Positions 1 through 54,603 of a stretch of 64,000 bases of DNA are shown piece by piece (position 1 is the stretch's first letter; every line of letters begins with the position of its first letter). The notes below the pieces were generated by a model. The model did no database searches and was not told the origin of the DNA. It was given only the letters and a program-made list of their open reading frames with translations. The translations under genes and the position numbers were made by a program. The stretch spans positions 5,456,001 to 5,520,000 of the forward strand of contig NC_051099.1 of assembly GCF_901709675.1 (NCBI RefSeq). The letters run 5' to 3'. This DNA comes from Syngnathus acus (lineage: Eukaryota; Chordata; Actinopteri; Syngnathiformes; Syngnathidae).

Positions 1-316
1 CCCCATCCTCTTCTCCCCTCCCGCTCTACCCTCCCTCCCTCTCTCATTTTGGTGGCGCTGTGCGCAAAGCTCCAGCGCCGGACTGGACGCAGTTTTGACG
101 GTCCAGAACGCTGGTGGAGATTTCTAAAGGAGCAAGAAGGTGGGGGAGGGAAAAAAAGACAGCCAAATATGGATATTTAAATAATGCCTGACAGTGTTTT
201 TATTTTTGATTTTTCTTAGGATGATTTCTCTCCTTCCATGTAGATGTTGCCCCGCGGGCTGTTGAAGGCGAAGCCGCTGCTTCAAATGTCTCCAATCAGT
301 TTGTAAGGGACACAAG
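1..316 (+). promoter_or_regulatory. gria4: gria4 5' flank and 5' UTR
   Basis: This is the sequence upstream of the gria4 start codon. It is CT-rich at the extreme left and leads into the ATG at 317, which opens a signal peptide. No TATA box or defined transcription start can be assigned, so the boundary between promoter and 5' UTR is unknown. Confidence 0.4.
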
Positions 317-33538
<33,222 letters not shown>

Positions 33539-34176
33539 AAGCCAAAAACCTCTTAAGTGCCTTAAATTTCCAGGAGCGGGGTGCCTCACGACCACCCGGG
33601 AACACTGTTCGAGGTTTTTGCTTCAAACAAGCAGCAACACTGTTTCAATCCCAATGGGGCCCAGATGCACTTCAGGGTGGGGACACCTGGGATATGATAT
33701 CATTATGAATAAAGAAAACTGCTTTTTGGATCGTTTTACCAGGACAAGCCGTTCCAAGTACTCGATATCAACAAGTGGGAAACGGTGCCCAATTTCAGAT
33801 TTGTATCCATAGTACAAATAATAAAAAAAACTATTGATAATGAATATAGGAAACTGTGAACATACAATGTATATTGAGTTAGGTGTACATAAGCTTGCTT
33901 GCTTTTTAAACCATGTACAAAAGATTGTGTAGTGTCCACATTTGTTTTTTTTTTTTCTAATGGCAATAATGACAAAAAGGTAGCTGCCTCATGTTAATTG
34001 ATCCATTTCAAAGAGGAATGTCCACCCCCCTTCTCCTTAAACCCACACTGTGTAGAATTAAAAAAAAAAAAGAACAAAGAACCTGTGGGGTGGGAATATA
34101 ACTATTTTTTTCATTCTTTAATCTATTTTTTCTACAAAAAGTGAATGGATTAAAAAGAAAAAAACAAGTGTGAACC
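33539..34176 (+). other. gria4: gria4 3' UTR and flank
   Basis: Non-coding sequence after the stop. An AATAAA polyadenylation signal lies at 33708-33713, about 170 bp past the stop. Further A-rich candidates occur around 33820-33835. The true end is not determinable here. Confidence 0.5.
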
Positions 34177-34184
34177 TTGTAGAT

Positions 34185-37100
34185 CAGGGGTGTCAAACTC
34201 ATTTTTTTCACGGGCCGCATTGTAGTCATAGCTTCTTTCGGAGGGCCATTATGACTGTCAACCCAAATAAATGTATGAGCACCTCATATTATATACAGTA
34301 AAAGCTACAAAACGAACTGACAAATAACTCGTTTTCAAATCAGACGAGTTGTTTGAACCCCTAACCCTCGCTTCCAGGGGTGTCGAACTCCAGTCCTCGG
34401 GGGCCGCGTTCCAATATGTTTTCCAAGTTACCCTCGTTAAACACACCTGAGTGAAAAGATCAGTTCATTTTCACGTTCTGCAGGAGCCTAACTTTTCACA
34501 CAGGTGCACATAACGAGGGTATCTTGGGGGCCGCGTTCCAATATGTTGACACTTGAAAATGGCGGTGTCCCTAATGGAGTGTCCGAGGGATGTCACAGAT
34601 CAACCAGCCAATCAGAAAGTAGGGGTGAGGACAGTGTGGCACTTTTCACTTAAACCAGGGGTTTCGACCTCCAATACTTGAGGGGCCGCGTTCCAATATG
34701 TTTTCCAAGTTACCCTCGTTAAACACACCTGCGTGAAAAGATTTTGGTCATTTTCACTTTCTGCAGGAGCTAAAACTTTTCACGCAGGTGCACTTAACGA
34801 GGGAATCTTGGAAAACATGTTGGAATGCGGCCCCGAGGACTAGAGCTAGACACCTGTGACCTTTGACCATGATATTTCCCTAATAAAGTGGCCTGTTATT
34901 AGGTACACTTGAAAATGGCGGTGTACCTAATGGAGTGTCCGTGCGATTCCCTCGTTAAGTGCACCTGCGTGAAAAGTTTTAGCTACCGAGAACGTCAAAA
35001 TGAGCTAAATGTTTTCACGCAGGTGTGTTTAACGAGGGTGGAAAACATATTGGAACGCGGCCCCGAGGACTAGAGCTTGACACCTGTGACCTTTGACCAT
35101 GATTTTTCCCTAATAAAGTGGCCTGTTATTAGGTACACTTGAAAATGGCGGCGTACCTAATGGAGTGTCCGTGTGATTCCCTCGTTAAGTGCACCTGCGT
35201 GAAAAGTTTTAGCTCTTGCGGAACGTGAAAGGAGCTAAAACTTTTCACGCAGGTGCGCTTAACGAGGGTCACTTGGAAAACATGTTGGAATGCGGCCCCG
35301 AGGACTAGAGCTTGACACCTGTGACCTTTGACCATGATATTTCCCTAATAAAGTGGCCGGTTGTTAGGTACACTTGAAAATGGCGGTGTACCTAATGGAA
35401 TGTCCGTGTGATTCCCTCGTTAAGTGCACCTGCGTGAAAAGTTTTAGCTACCGAGAACGTCAAAATGAGCTAAATGTTTTCACGCAGGTGTGTTTAACGA
35501 GGGTGGAAAACATATTGGAACGCGGCCCCGAGGACTAGAGCTTGACACCTGTGACCTTTGACCATGATATTTCCCTAATAAAGTGGCCGGTTGTTAGGTA
35601 CACTTGAAAATGGCGGTGTACCTAATGGAGTGTCCGTGTGATTCCCTCGTTAAGTGCACCTGCGTGAAAAGTTTTAGCTACCGAGAACGTCAAAATGAGC
35701 TAAATGTTTTCACGCAGGTGTGTTTAACGAGGGTGGAAAACATATTGGAACGCGGCCCCGAAGACTAGAGCTTGACACCTGTGACCTTTGACCATGATAT
35801 TTCCCTAATAAAGTGGCCGGTTGTTAGGTACACTTGAAAATGGCGGTGTACCTAATGGAGTGTCCGTGTGATTCCCTCGTTAAGTGCACCTGCGTGAAAA
35901 GTTTTAGCTACCGAGAACGTCAAAATGAGCTAAATGTTTTCACGCAGGTGTGTTTAACGAGGGTGGAAAACATATTGGAACGCGGCCCCGAGGACTAGAG
36001 CTTGACACCTGTGACCTTTGACCATGATTTTTCCCTAATAAAGTGGCCTGTTATTAGGTACACTTGAAAATGGCGGCGTACCTAATGGAGTGTCCGTGTG
36101 ATTCCCTCGTTAAGTGCACCTGCGTGAAAAGTTTTAGCTCTTGCGGAACGTGAAAGGAGCTAAAACTTTTCACGCAGGTGCGCTTAACGAGGGTCACTTG
36201 GAAAACATGTTGGAATGCGGCCCCGAGGACTAGAGCTTGACACCTGTGACCTTTGACCATGATATTTCCCTAATAAAGTGGCCGGTTGTTAGGTACACTT
36301 GAAAATGGCGGTGTACCTAATGGAGTGTCCGTGTGATTCCCTCGTTAAGTGCACCTGCGTGAAAAGTTTTAGCTACCGAGAACGTCAAAATGAGCTAAAT
36401 GTTTTCACGCAGGTGTGTTTAACGAGGGTGGAAAACATATTGGAACGCGGCCCCGAGGACTAGAGCTTGACACCTGTGACCTTTGACCATGATATTTCCC
36501 TAATAAAGTGGCCGGTTGTTAGGTACACTTGAAAATGGCGGTGTACCTAATGGAGTGTCCGTGTGATTCCCTCGTTAAGTGCACCTGCGTGAAAAGTTTT
36601 AGCTCTTGCGGAACGTGAAAGGAGCTAAAACTTTTCACGCAGGTGCGCTTAACGAGGGTCACTTGGAAAACATGTTGGAATGCGGCCCGAGGACTAGAGC
36701 TTGACACCTGTGACCTTTGACCATGATATTTCCCTAATAAAGTGGCCGGTTGTTAGGTACACTTGAAAATGGCGGTGTACCTAATGGAGTGTCCGTGTGA
36801 TTCCCTCGTTAAGTGCACCTGCGTGAAAAGTTTTAGCTCCTGCGGAACGTGAAAGGAGCTAAAACTTTTCACGCAGCTGCACTTAACGAGGGTCACTTGG
36901 AAAACATGTTGGAATGCGGCCCCGAGGACTAGCGCTTGACACCTGTGACCTTTGACCATGATATTTCCCTAATAAAGCGGCCGGTTGTTAGGTACACTTG
37001 AAAATGGCGGTGTACCTAATGGAGTGTCCAAGTGACAGCGGGTGTGGCACTTTTCACTTTCAGTTAAACCAGGGGTGTCGACCTCCAGTCCTCGGGGGGC

Positions 37101-37343
37101 CGCGTTCCAATATGTTTTCCAAGTTAACCTTGTAGGTCAGGGGTCTCAATCTCATCTTTTTCACGGGCCGCACTGTAGTCATAGCTTCTTTCAGAGGGCC
37201 ATTATGACTGTCAACCCAAATAAATGTATGAGCACCTCACAAGACACACGGATTTGATGCACAATTTGTCTTCGTGGGCCACATAAAATGATGTGGCGGG
37301 CCGTATCTGAACCCCGCCCCGGGCCTTGAGTTTGACACCTGTG
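34185..37343. mobile_element. hAT-like MITE expanded by an internal fold-back array
   Basis: The left end CAGGGGTGTCAAACTC and right end GAGTTTGACACCTGTG are inverted. They are flanked by identical 8 bp TTGTAGAT at 34177-34184 and 37344-37351, the duplication size of hAT insertions. The left 75 bp (GGGCCGCATTGTAGTCATAG and onward) recurs at 37138-37237. That second copy even repeats the flank AACCTTGTAG, so it was duplicated in place rather than inserted separately. Between them lies the tandem fold-back array. No transposase frame was found. Confidence 0.8.
34636..37080. repeat. Tandem array of about ten 230/235 bp fold-back units
   Basis: The word CACCTGTGACCTTTGACCAT starts at 34851, 35081, 35316, 35546, 35776, 36006, 36241, 36471, 36705 and 36940. 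Each unit has inverted arms: CTCGTTAAGTGCACCTGCGT opposite ACGCAGGTGCACTTAACGAG, extending out through CCGAGGAC/GTCCTCGG. There are two sub-types. A 230 bp unit has ACCGAGAACGTCAAAATGAG at the hairpin tip. A 235 bp unit has CTTGCGGAACGTGAAAGGAG there. A 925 bp offset gives near-identical blocks (35129-35335 versus 36054-36260), so there was a secondary four-unit duplication. Confidence 0.92.
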
Positions 37344-37351
37344 TTGTAGAT

Positions 37352-37699
37352 CTTTTTATATTTGTGTGGTGAGTCCAAACAATAATGCCAATCGATCGCC
37401 ATTTCCTCTTAAATGTGGTTTGAAGATCTTTCATCATAACATGTGTTGGAACATTTAACGGGTTGAAACGCAGGTGATTGCAGTGTTTACCGTTTCCACT
37501 CTCGTTGCCTTTTTGTCCTCGCGTCCATCTTCAAACCTGATGACATTGTCGGGTTCCAATTGTACGTTTTTATTTTGGATCTTTTGTAAGTAAAAACAAA
37601 TCATTCTGAATTCTGTCACGTGTCATTGTGTTAGTGTATTCCCTCAGTGTCAGTTTTCACCAATCCCACCGATGCCCCCTAGTGAACACAAGTCAGCAT
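37352..37699. other. Intergenic gap between gria4 and ywhae
   Basis: About 350 bp of unremarkable sequence between the hAT-like block and the presumed ywhae 3' end. The two genes converge here. Confidence 0.6.
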
Positions 37700-38620
37700 G
37701 ACATTCTTTCAGTTTGAAGTTTAATGTTAATTCCATGCTGTGTTTTCAGTAAGAATACAGATGGTACTTGTGGCTCCGGTGACAATATCCAGTAGTACAA
37801 ATCAGATTCACGTAACACACACACCGACAGGGAGGAAGAGAAGGTGGTAAATAATAACAAAGCAAAAGAAAGAAAAAGAAAAAAGACGAGGCAACCTAAA
37901 AAAGTCGTTCTGGGGATTTAAGATACAGCAGGCCTCCATTTCCCAAACTTTTTTTTTTGTCCCTGTGCCCATGCAAAACTGTTTTCCAATACAATCAAAA
38001 GTGTTGGTTGGGTCGCCGACACTACACAAAGACATCATCGCCTAGTTAGCGCAACTACAGAACTTTGCCTTGAGCGCGACGGTTGGTCTAAGCAGTCAAG
38101 AGCGAGAGTTTGTCATGATTAGAAACTCAATGGGGGGGTTAAAAAGAAAACTCCTGTTGGAGGTGGTTCTATAGAGGGCACTTGAGTTGTTCTGCGCTTC
38201 CCTTTTGTTGCGTCTCTTTGCTAAACGAAGCGCTCGGTAACAGCACACACACGCACTCATCTTTTAAATAAACTCTTTGCATGCGTGTGTCTGTGTGTAA
38301 GTGTGTCTGTGTGTAAGTGTGTCTGTGTAAGTGTGCGTGTGTAAGTGTGCGTGTGTGTGTGTTACAAAGACAGGCAAGCATACTTGGCAACAACATGAAG
38401 CATAAAACTAAAAGGACGTGGACCTTAAAGGGCATAATCTTGCAAACGAGACATCAGGGGGAAAAAATGGATCAAATAAGGATAGCTCCCAAACCCTGAA
38501 GGATTAAACCCAGAGTGGGGGTTCTGATGAGGTCGGTGGGAGTGAAAAGGAGAAATGGACGAGGAAGAGTCGCCGGATGGAGAAGGGGGCTTGTGGGCTC
38601 GTGGCATCGCGTTTGGGGTC
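37700..38620 (-). other. ywhae: Probable ywhae 3' UTR
   Basis: About 0.9 kb follows the stop. On the minus strand an ATTAAA signal lies at 37720-37725. It includes a CA/TG microsatellite at 38278-38362. The transcript end is inferred. Confidence 0.45.
38278..38362. repeat. (TG)n / TGTAAG compound microsatellite
   Basis: TGTGTGTCTGTGTGTAAG-type units repeated several times, in the presumed ywhae 3' UTR. Confidence 0.85.
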
Positions 38621-42393
<3,773 letters not shown>

Positions 42394-42680
42394 GGTGCTC
42401 GGCTATGCGGTGGTGGAGGGGAAGGGGGTGCTCTTCGAAAAAAGGAAAAGTCCCGGAGGGGGGGAAGAGAGAGAGAGAGACAAAAAGGGAGGACTTGTCG
42501 GGGCCACTTGGTGGTTTCTGGCGACGGAGTAGCAACAAGCAGCACGGTCCCACGGCAAATATGGCGTCGGAGCAACATCCGGGAACCCTGCGCGTCTCCA
42601 CCCTCCTCGGCATGAAACAAACGCGACACTCCCCGGCGTCCACATGACCACACTGCATTACAAAAATGCGAAATCAATCG
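42394..42680 (-). promoter_or_regulatory. ywhae: ywhae 5' UTR and promoter region
   Basis: GC-rich and CT-rich sequence immediately upstream of the ywhae start. The long open frames on both strands here follow from base composition and match no known protein. No TATA box is evident. Confidence 0.4.
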
Positions 42681-43093
42681 ATAAATGTCGTATTAATGAC
42701 GCCACACCGCGACGAGTGAATATATCGTATGATTTCAAAGAAACTCTACAATTCGGCTTTCGTACTTTAAGAGAAAAGTGACCATTAAATGCGTGAGAGT
42801 ATAAGTAAAATTTGCGTTGAAAATGCTTTCGTGCGCCATTGTCTTCTAGTTATGACGTCACGTTTTAGGGGCGTTTAAAGCCAGGGTTAGGTGATCAAAA
42901 TGGGTTTCTAGCCCGAGTTTGTTTTTACTGTGTTGCACACATTTCAAGAGCTTTAAGGACAGAGTTAAAATATTTCAAAACCATTGTTTGGCTGTAACAA
43001 AGTAAGGTTACAAGTCAGAGATAGGGTTTCTGTCACTACTAGAAAAACAAAACAAAAAGCTCAAACTATCCATATCTTGGTACATTGACTTTT

Positions 43094-45354
43094 TTTATTG
43101 ACTAGGTATATTATTAACACATAACACATACAGAAAAATAAAACATAACCTGAAATATATTTTCATAACATTTTGACATAATGTACAAAATAAAATGGGT
43201 AATCTGTCTGTGGTCCATAAACAGTGGTGTGGAATGGTACAAATCATTTAGTTCTCTGCAGGGAAAGATGTTTTGATCTTTTTGGGGGGCCTTAAAAACT
43301 TTCGGAAGGAGTGAAGGACTTAAGGTGCATGTCAACAGTTTCATAAGTGGTTGCTTCGGCATTCACGTGTGAGTTACAATAATCCCATTTAAGATGTTTT
43401 ACCCAAGGCTACAATGAAAGTTTAGGAATCAGAGCTTGTTTTTTTCCCGTTTTTTTTTTTTAACACTTTCAGCATTTAGCAGCATATGTCTACCTCTGGA
43501 AATACACAAAGCAGTATTATGGCCACACCTTATACATCTTTCAGTGTAAAGTTACAAGTTTACTCTTCCAATATCAGGTATATCCTCGCAATATGGCTTA
43601 CTTCGCATAAAAGGAAGACTCTTGACAGATAACCAACATGTTTTTAAATCGTATTTTCTTTTTCAAAGATTCAATTACCATACATGAATTAATGATTTAT
43701 CATTCATTCTATGAAATGACTTATTACATTTTTGTTTTTTGCAAAAAGGCAATTAGCACGTATGCCTTGAATGTAGTGTAGCTTTCTGCTCATTTGTAGT
43801 GTGGCCCGCAATATTTGGGTCAGAAATGTCTCAGATGGTTCACAGTCTTAACGCAATGTTTGTAGATTCGATTGAGTTTTAAAAAAACAAAAAACATACA
43901 CACAAACATAAAGACAGAGCAATACTGAGCGGAAAGTAAACAGTAAAGTGTAGTCTCAGATCTTGAGGTCAAGTTTGCTTTTTTCATTGTTGCTACCAGA
44001 ACATTGGCAACCATTTGGGAATACTTCCCAGATTTTTTTGTTCATTTGAAATGAAAGCAGCTAATGCTAAATAGCTCAAATAGTTAATGAGCCTCATTTG
44101 GTTTCTGGCTAAATGCAGGATTGACATTTGACTACATTTACTTGATCAAAACAGAGGAAGAAAAGGGACTAAATTTGGCATCACACATCTCAAGCAGTCA
44201 CAGAGAAATTTGACATCAAGATGCATAAATGAACTGCTACCACTTCCCAGATTATTTAGTGTAGCAAGATAAAATGCTGGGACAGTACATGCAACATTTT
44301 TTGCTTTTTTGTTTTAGCCAGATGTCGCATTTCCATGATCAAATACAGTGGAAGACAGCAGATAAAACCTAGACATAAGAATGTCATTTGGAAAAGTTTC
44401 AAAATTTACATCTCAAGGTATCATGCCTCAACTCGCAGATTTTTGTTCAGTTATTTTAACACAGCGAGGAAACGCTAGGTAGCTCAGATAGTCAGCCCAA
44501 CTTTTTCTGGTTCCAGTTGGGTGCTAAGAGAATTGTAAAACGTAAGACTAAAGTTTGGCTAGGATGCTTCATATTTGGTGTCACAAAGAAAAGGAAATTA
44601 AAAAAAAAAAATCAGATTGCTTCTGTTCATTTAACTGAGGAAGCTAATGCGACAAAGCTAAGACACTTAACACTAGTTTGGGTTCTGGTCCGACAAGGCA
44701 GTGGCATTTGACCACATTCAACAAAATGTAACAATTTGAGAATTGTTAATGAATGTTGTGAACTCCTTTTCCAATGCCAGAGTTGTATTAAGCCAAATAA
44801 TGTAATGCCACTACATCGCTGTTTGTTTGTATGGATGCAGCAGCATGGCCTAGTTTCCTTCAGACCATCAAAATAAAATAAATTGGCTATCAATGATCGA
44901 TGAGCTATCCCTAAGATGGATGTGTAAACATTCACTTTTTGGTTTGCACATGTAATCAGGGCTTAATACGACATTACGGGCAGTTTGGGTTGAGAATTAA
45001 TCATGGGGGAACGTAACCTAAAAATAAAATAGGTTCATTCATATACCTTATCAATAAAAAAACATGTACAAAATTAAAGTGTTATCTCATTTTGGATTTG
45101 ACTGTTAACCACGACAACCACAGTAATCAGGAATAATTTTCGCTGTTGTCATTCCAATGAGCTTTGGCGTCCATCAAAGAAGAAGGCGTTCAATCTCAGC
45201 TCGTCCGCGTCGGCCTTGAGGGCCTACGACCAGTTTAGCTTGTAGGTTTGCTTTGTAGGTGTGTGCTTCTGTAGTTTGGTGCGTGTGTGTGTGTGTGTGT
45301 CCCTCCACTGACACAAAAATACACAAGAGGCGGGTCCCCGGCGATGAGCTTTCC
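43094..45354 (-). other. crk: Probable long crk 3' UTR
   Basis: About 2.26 kb of AT-rich, repeat-poor sequence with no gene lies between the crk stop and an AATAAA signal (minus strand, 43094-43099). Mammalian CRK also has a 3' UTR of about 2 kb. The extent is inferred from composition and signal, not from transcript data. Confidence 0.55.
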
Positions 45355-48101
<2,747 letters not shown>

Positions 48102-48712
48102 CTAACGCTCACTCTCTTTTTTTATCCGCAACTCATACAAAAAACTTTGGGTCAGGGACGCTCCCCCGGCATTGAAAAACGGTGGACTATCACGACTTGA
48201 GGCGGGTTTTCGCGAGCAACGAAGACGCAGGAAGGCTTTCTGCGTTGTCTAAAGGCTTGTAGACGAGTGTTTGGTGTGATAAATGACCCAAAAAAGCCCC
48301 AAACTAATGTGCAACAAGAAAACTCCCGGACTGAAATGGCGGATCTAGGGAAAAGTTGACCTCATCTACCGGAAGGGATGCCTGGTCAATGGGAAGGGGT
48401 GCGTTCACAAGCCTCTAGGAATATCGGAAAATAAAAATAGTTCGTCCAGATTGACTATTTAAAATGAAAACTCCACACTATGGGGTTTTGGTTGCGTCAA
48501 CCAAAACGTGTACATCACCTTTCCTAAAGCATATTGAAATCACTAATATATGGTGTACCTAATGAAGTGACCTGTGAGGGCACAATCGAAGACACGCCCG
48601 TGTAAACGCCAATGTTTTAATTTGGCCAGTAGGTGGCGACATGCAAGCTGTCATCAGTCACAGTCTGCCTCACAATAATGAAGCTCTGGGTTTGAATCTC
48701 AGCTGCGACCTT

Positions 48713-48779
48713 CCCTGGATAGGCTCTCGCGATTTCGTGACTGTAACATTAAGCGCAATAGAAAATGGATAGATGGATA
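48713..48779. repeat. Retroposon 3' tail fragment
   Basis: CCTGGATAGGCTCTCGCGAT, then TTTCGTGACTG and CGCAATAGAAAATGGATAGA, ending in GATGGATA. It is similar in plan to the fragment at 1205-1277. Confidence 0.55.
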
Positions 48780-49068
48780 AAAAATAAAAAGAAATCTAAA
48801 ATGGAAAACTGAAAATAGCTTTATTTTGACACACTGCAAAATGCATCTCATGCTATTCTAGAGCATGTCCACGTTGGATTTGCACATCTGCATCAGCAGT
48901 TGTGACAATTGTATTGTTAAATAGTGGGCCTTAGCTTCAAAAGTCCCTTTTGTAAACACCGCAACAGCATACGAGACCTACCAAACATGAACACTTGCGC
49001 ATTTCCTTATTCTTCGGTATGATTATATGTGTGTCTTTGCAGTTTTCTCTGATACAGAGTTACAGTAG

Positions 49069-52688
<3,620 letters not shown>

Positions 52689-53217
52689 GGCTGTCTAGAA
52701 GTACCGGGTTGGAGTCCAGAAACAAGAGTTCTCTTGATGTTCTTTTCTTCTCCAATGGAAATTCTCAGCAGATACCTGCGGTGTCCATAATAATAATCCA
52801 GCAAGGACACTTTAGAAAGATCGCAAGGAGTCCTTACCCATTAAGGACCCTGGACGTCTCTCAAAATAAGTCTTCTCTTTCCCCTCTAACTTGATCTTCC
52901 GTCTCTGTAATGGAGAAAGGTGCAGATAAATAAGTGTCACTGGGAGGGCGACGACAAGGTCTGGCAATCAAATCAGATTTGCAACCGGGTATAATCTTAA
53001 CAAACCTTCGGAAAGAATCTTGTTGTTGTCCCATCCTCTTCCAGTCTCTGCTAGTGAGTGTTTCTCTCAGTTCCGCCAGACGCTTGTGCCATCTGTGCTT
53101 GAGCGCAACAGGTTTGGCTATGTATTTTGGGACGTTAAGGTGGGGAAGGGGGGGTTAGGAGGGGCTTGTATTATTTGTGTGGGGGTACTCTTAGCAACTG
53201 GTGATAAGACACTAGAT

Positions 53218-53486
53218 CAGGGGTGCCCAATACGTCGATCGCCAAGCCACTATTGGTCGATCGCGTGATATTAAAATGTTTTTCTTTTTTTTTTGCACTT
53301 GACGCGTGTACAAACAACGGCGCTAACAACACAACACAAACACGCTAGCTCGTGAGTTCCCTCCAATTGTCAGAACCCTGTTTTTCTCTTAAACTTAAGA
53401 AAGGGTATAAAAATGAGTGGGGCAGCTGGCCATCGTAAGAAGTATCACTTTCATAGGGAATGGGAGTAGGACTTTTTTTTCACGAT

Positions 53487-53547
<61 letters not shown>

Positions 53548-53627
53548 TTTTTTTTTTAGTGGGTAGATCTTTGTGACTTGGTCATTTCAAAAGTAGCTCG
53601 CGAGCTGAAAAAGTTTGGGCACCCCTG
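53218..53627. mobile_element. hAT-like MITE with CAGGGGTGCCCAA termini
   Basis: CAGGGGTGCCCAATACG at the left is inverted as TTTGGGCACCCCTG at the right. Flanks CACTAGAT (53210-53217) and CAGGAGAT (53628-53635) match at 6 of 8 bases, consistent with an aged 8 bp duplication. The interior has an (AT)n run (about 53491-53542) and no transposase frame. It lies upstream of smtnl2. Confidence 0.8.
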
Positions 53628-53843
53628 CAGGAGATGGTCAAAATAGTTTAAACACAAGGTGAAAATTTTGAACATATGAGAATTTCCTTGGTGCTTGATG
53701 ATTGCTCACCATCTCTATTGTAGTTCATATGGATTCCTGGACCTGGTTTAAAGGACTGGGAAGAGAAAAGGCCTTGCCCGAAGCATACAATTGTCCAAAA
53801 TAAAGTTAGGTGTATTGATGAATATGTTAAATGGGACGTGCAT

Positions 53844-54379
53844 TAGTGTTGGCTCGTGAGTGAACGATTCGTTCAAAGGAACGAATCCTTTCAGTGAACG
53901 AGAGTGAACGAATCAAGTGATTCGTTCTTTTTCAGTTCATATGACTTCAACCAGTAGGTGTCGGTAATGCCCATTGAAGCTGGTGCCACCTCGCTGTAAA
54001 ACAAAACGAAGAAGAAAATGACGTAACTTCCCGTTCACGAACGAGTCGTGAATTGCATTTCCCTTTAAAGAACCACTCACTGAAACACCACTTCTTTTAT
54101 GCGCGTTTTCTCCAAGCTAACGGCTAACTTTATTGCATGCGCCGTTATGTTGTTCCCACGAGATGACGGGATGTTGTAATATAGAGAAAAATGTGTGCGT
54201 TGCCGTTGTTTACTTGTTTTTTTCTGGTCTATTGCTTAGTTGTGTGTGTTATTGAAGTAAAAAAAAAAAAAAGGATCAGTGTGTGTGTGTGGGGGGGGGA
54301 CGATTGTTTGAACGAATCTTTTGAGTGAACTGATTCTAAAGAGTCAGTTCACTTAAAAGAACAGGAATGCACATCACTA
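53844..54379. mobile_element. hAT-like MITE with TAGTGWTG termini and AACGAATC-rich ends
   Basis: TAGTGTTG at the left and CATCACTA at the right are near-inverted. Flanks ACGTGCAT (53836-53843) and ACGTGTAT (54380-54387) match at 7 of 8 bases. Both ends are full of TTCGTTC/GAACGAATC words in inverted order. No coding capacity. Confidence 0.85.
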
Positions 54380-54603
54380 ACGTGTATCCCATTTATGATG
54401 CTCCACGGCTTCAGTTTGAATCAACAGTGCCCCTTAGTGGCGGGGATGTCAAACTACAACATGAACAAAACGTCAGAATATGTGAAGAATCGTTCGTTTC
54501 AAGTGACGGGCGTCCTTAACTTTTTTTTTTTAATATATAATTTCATGATTGATGTCGAATGACAAAATGAGACACACACATGGTCAAAAGACTATCAAAT
54601 CAA

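Noticed and set aside
34851-37000. Regular repeats suggesting a CRISPR-like array
   Set aside because: The units are 230 bp, palindromic and without unique spacers, in a vertebrate genome. It is a fold-back satellite.
48549-48580. Stray GTGTACCTAATGAAGTG-like motif resembling the fold-back unit interior
   Set aside because: Only about 20 bp are shared and no arms or ends are present; too short to call an element.
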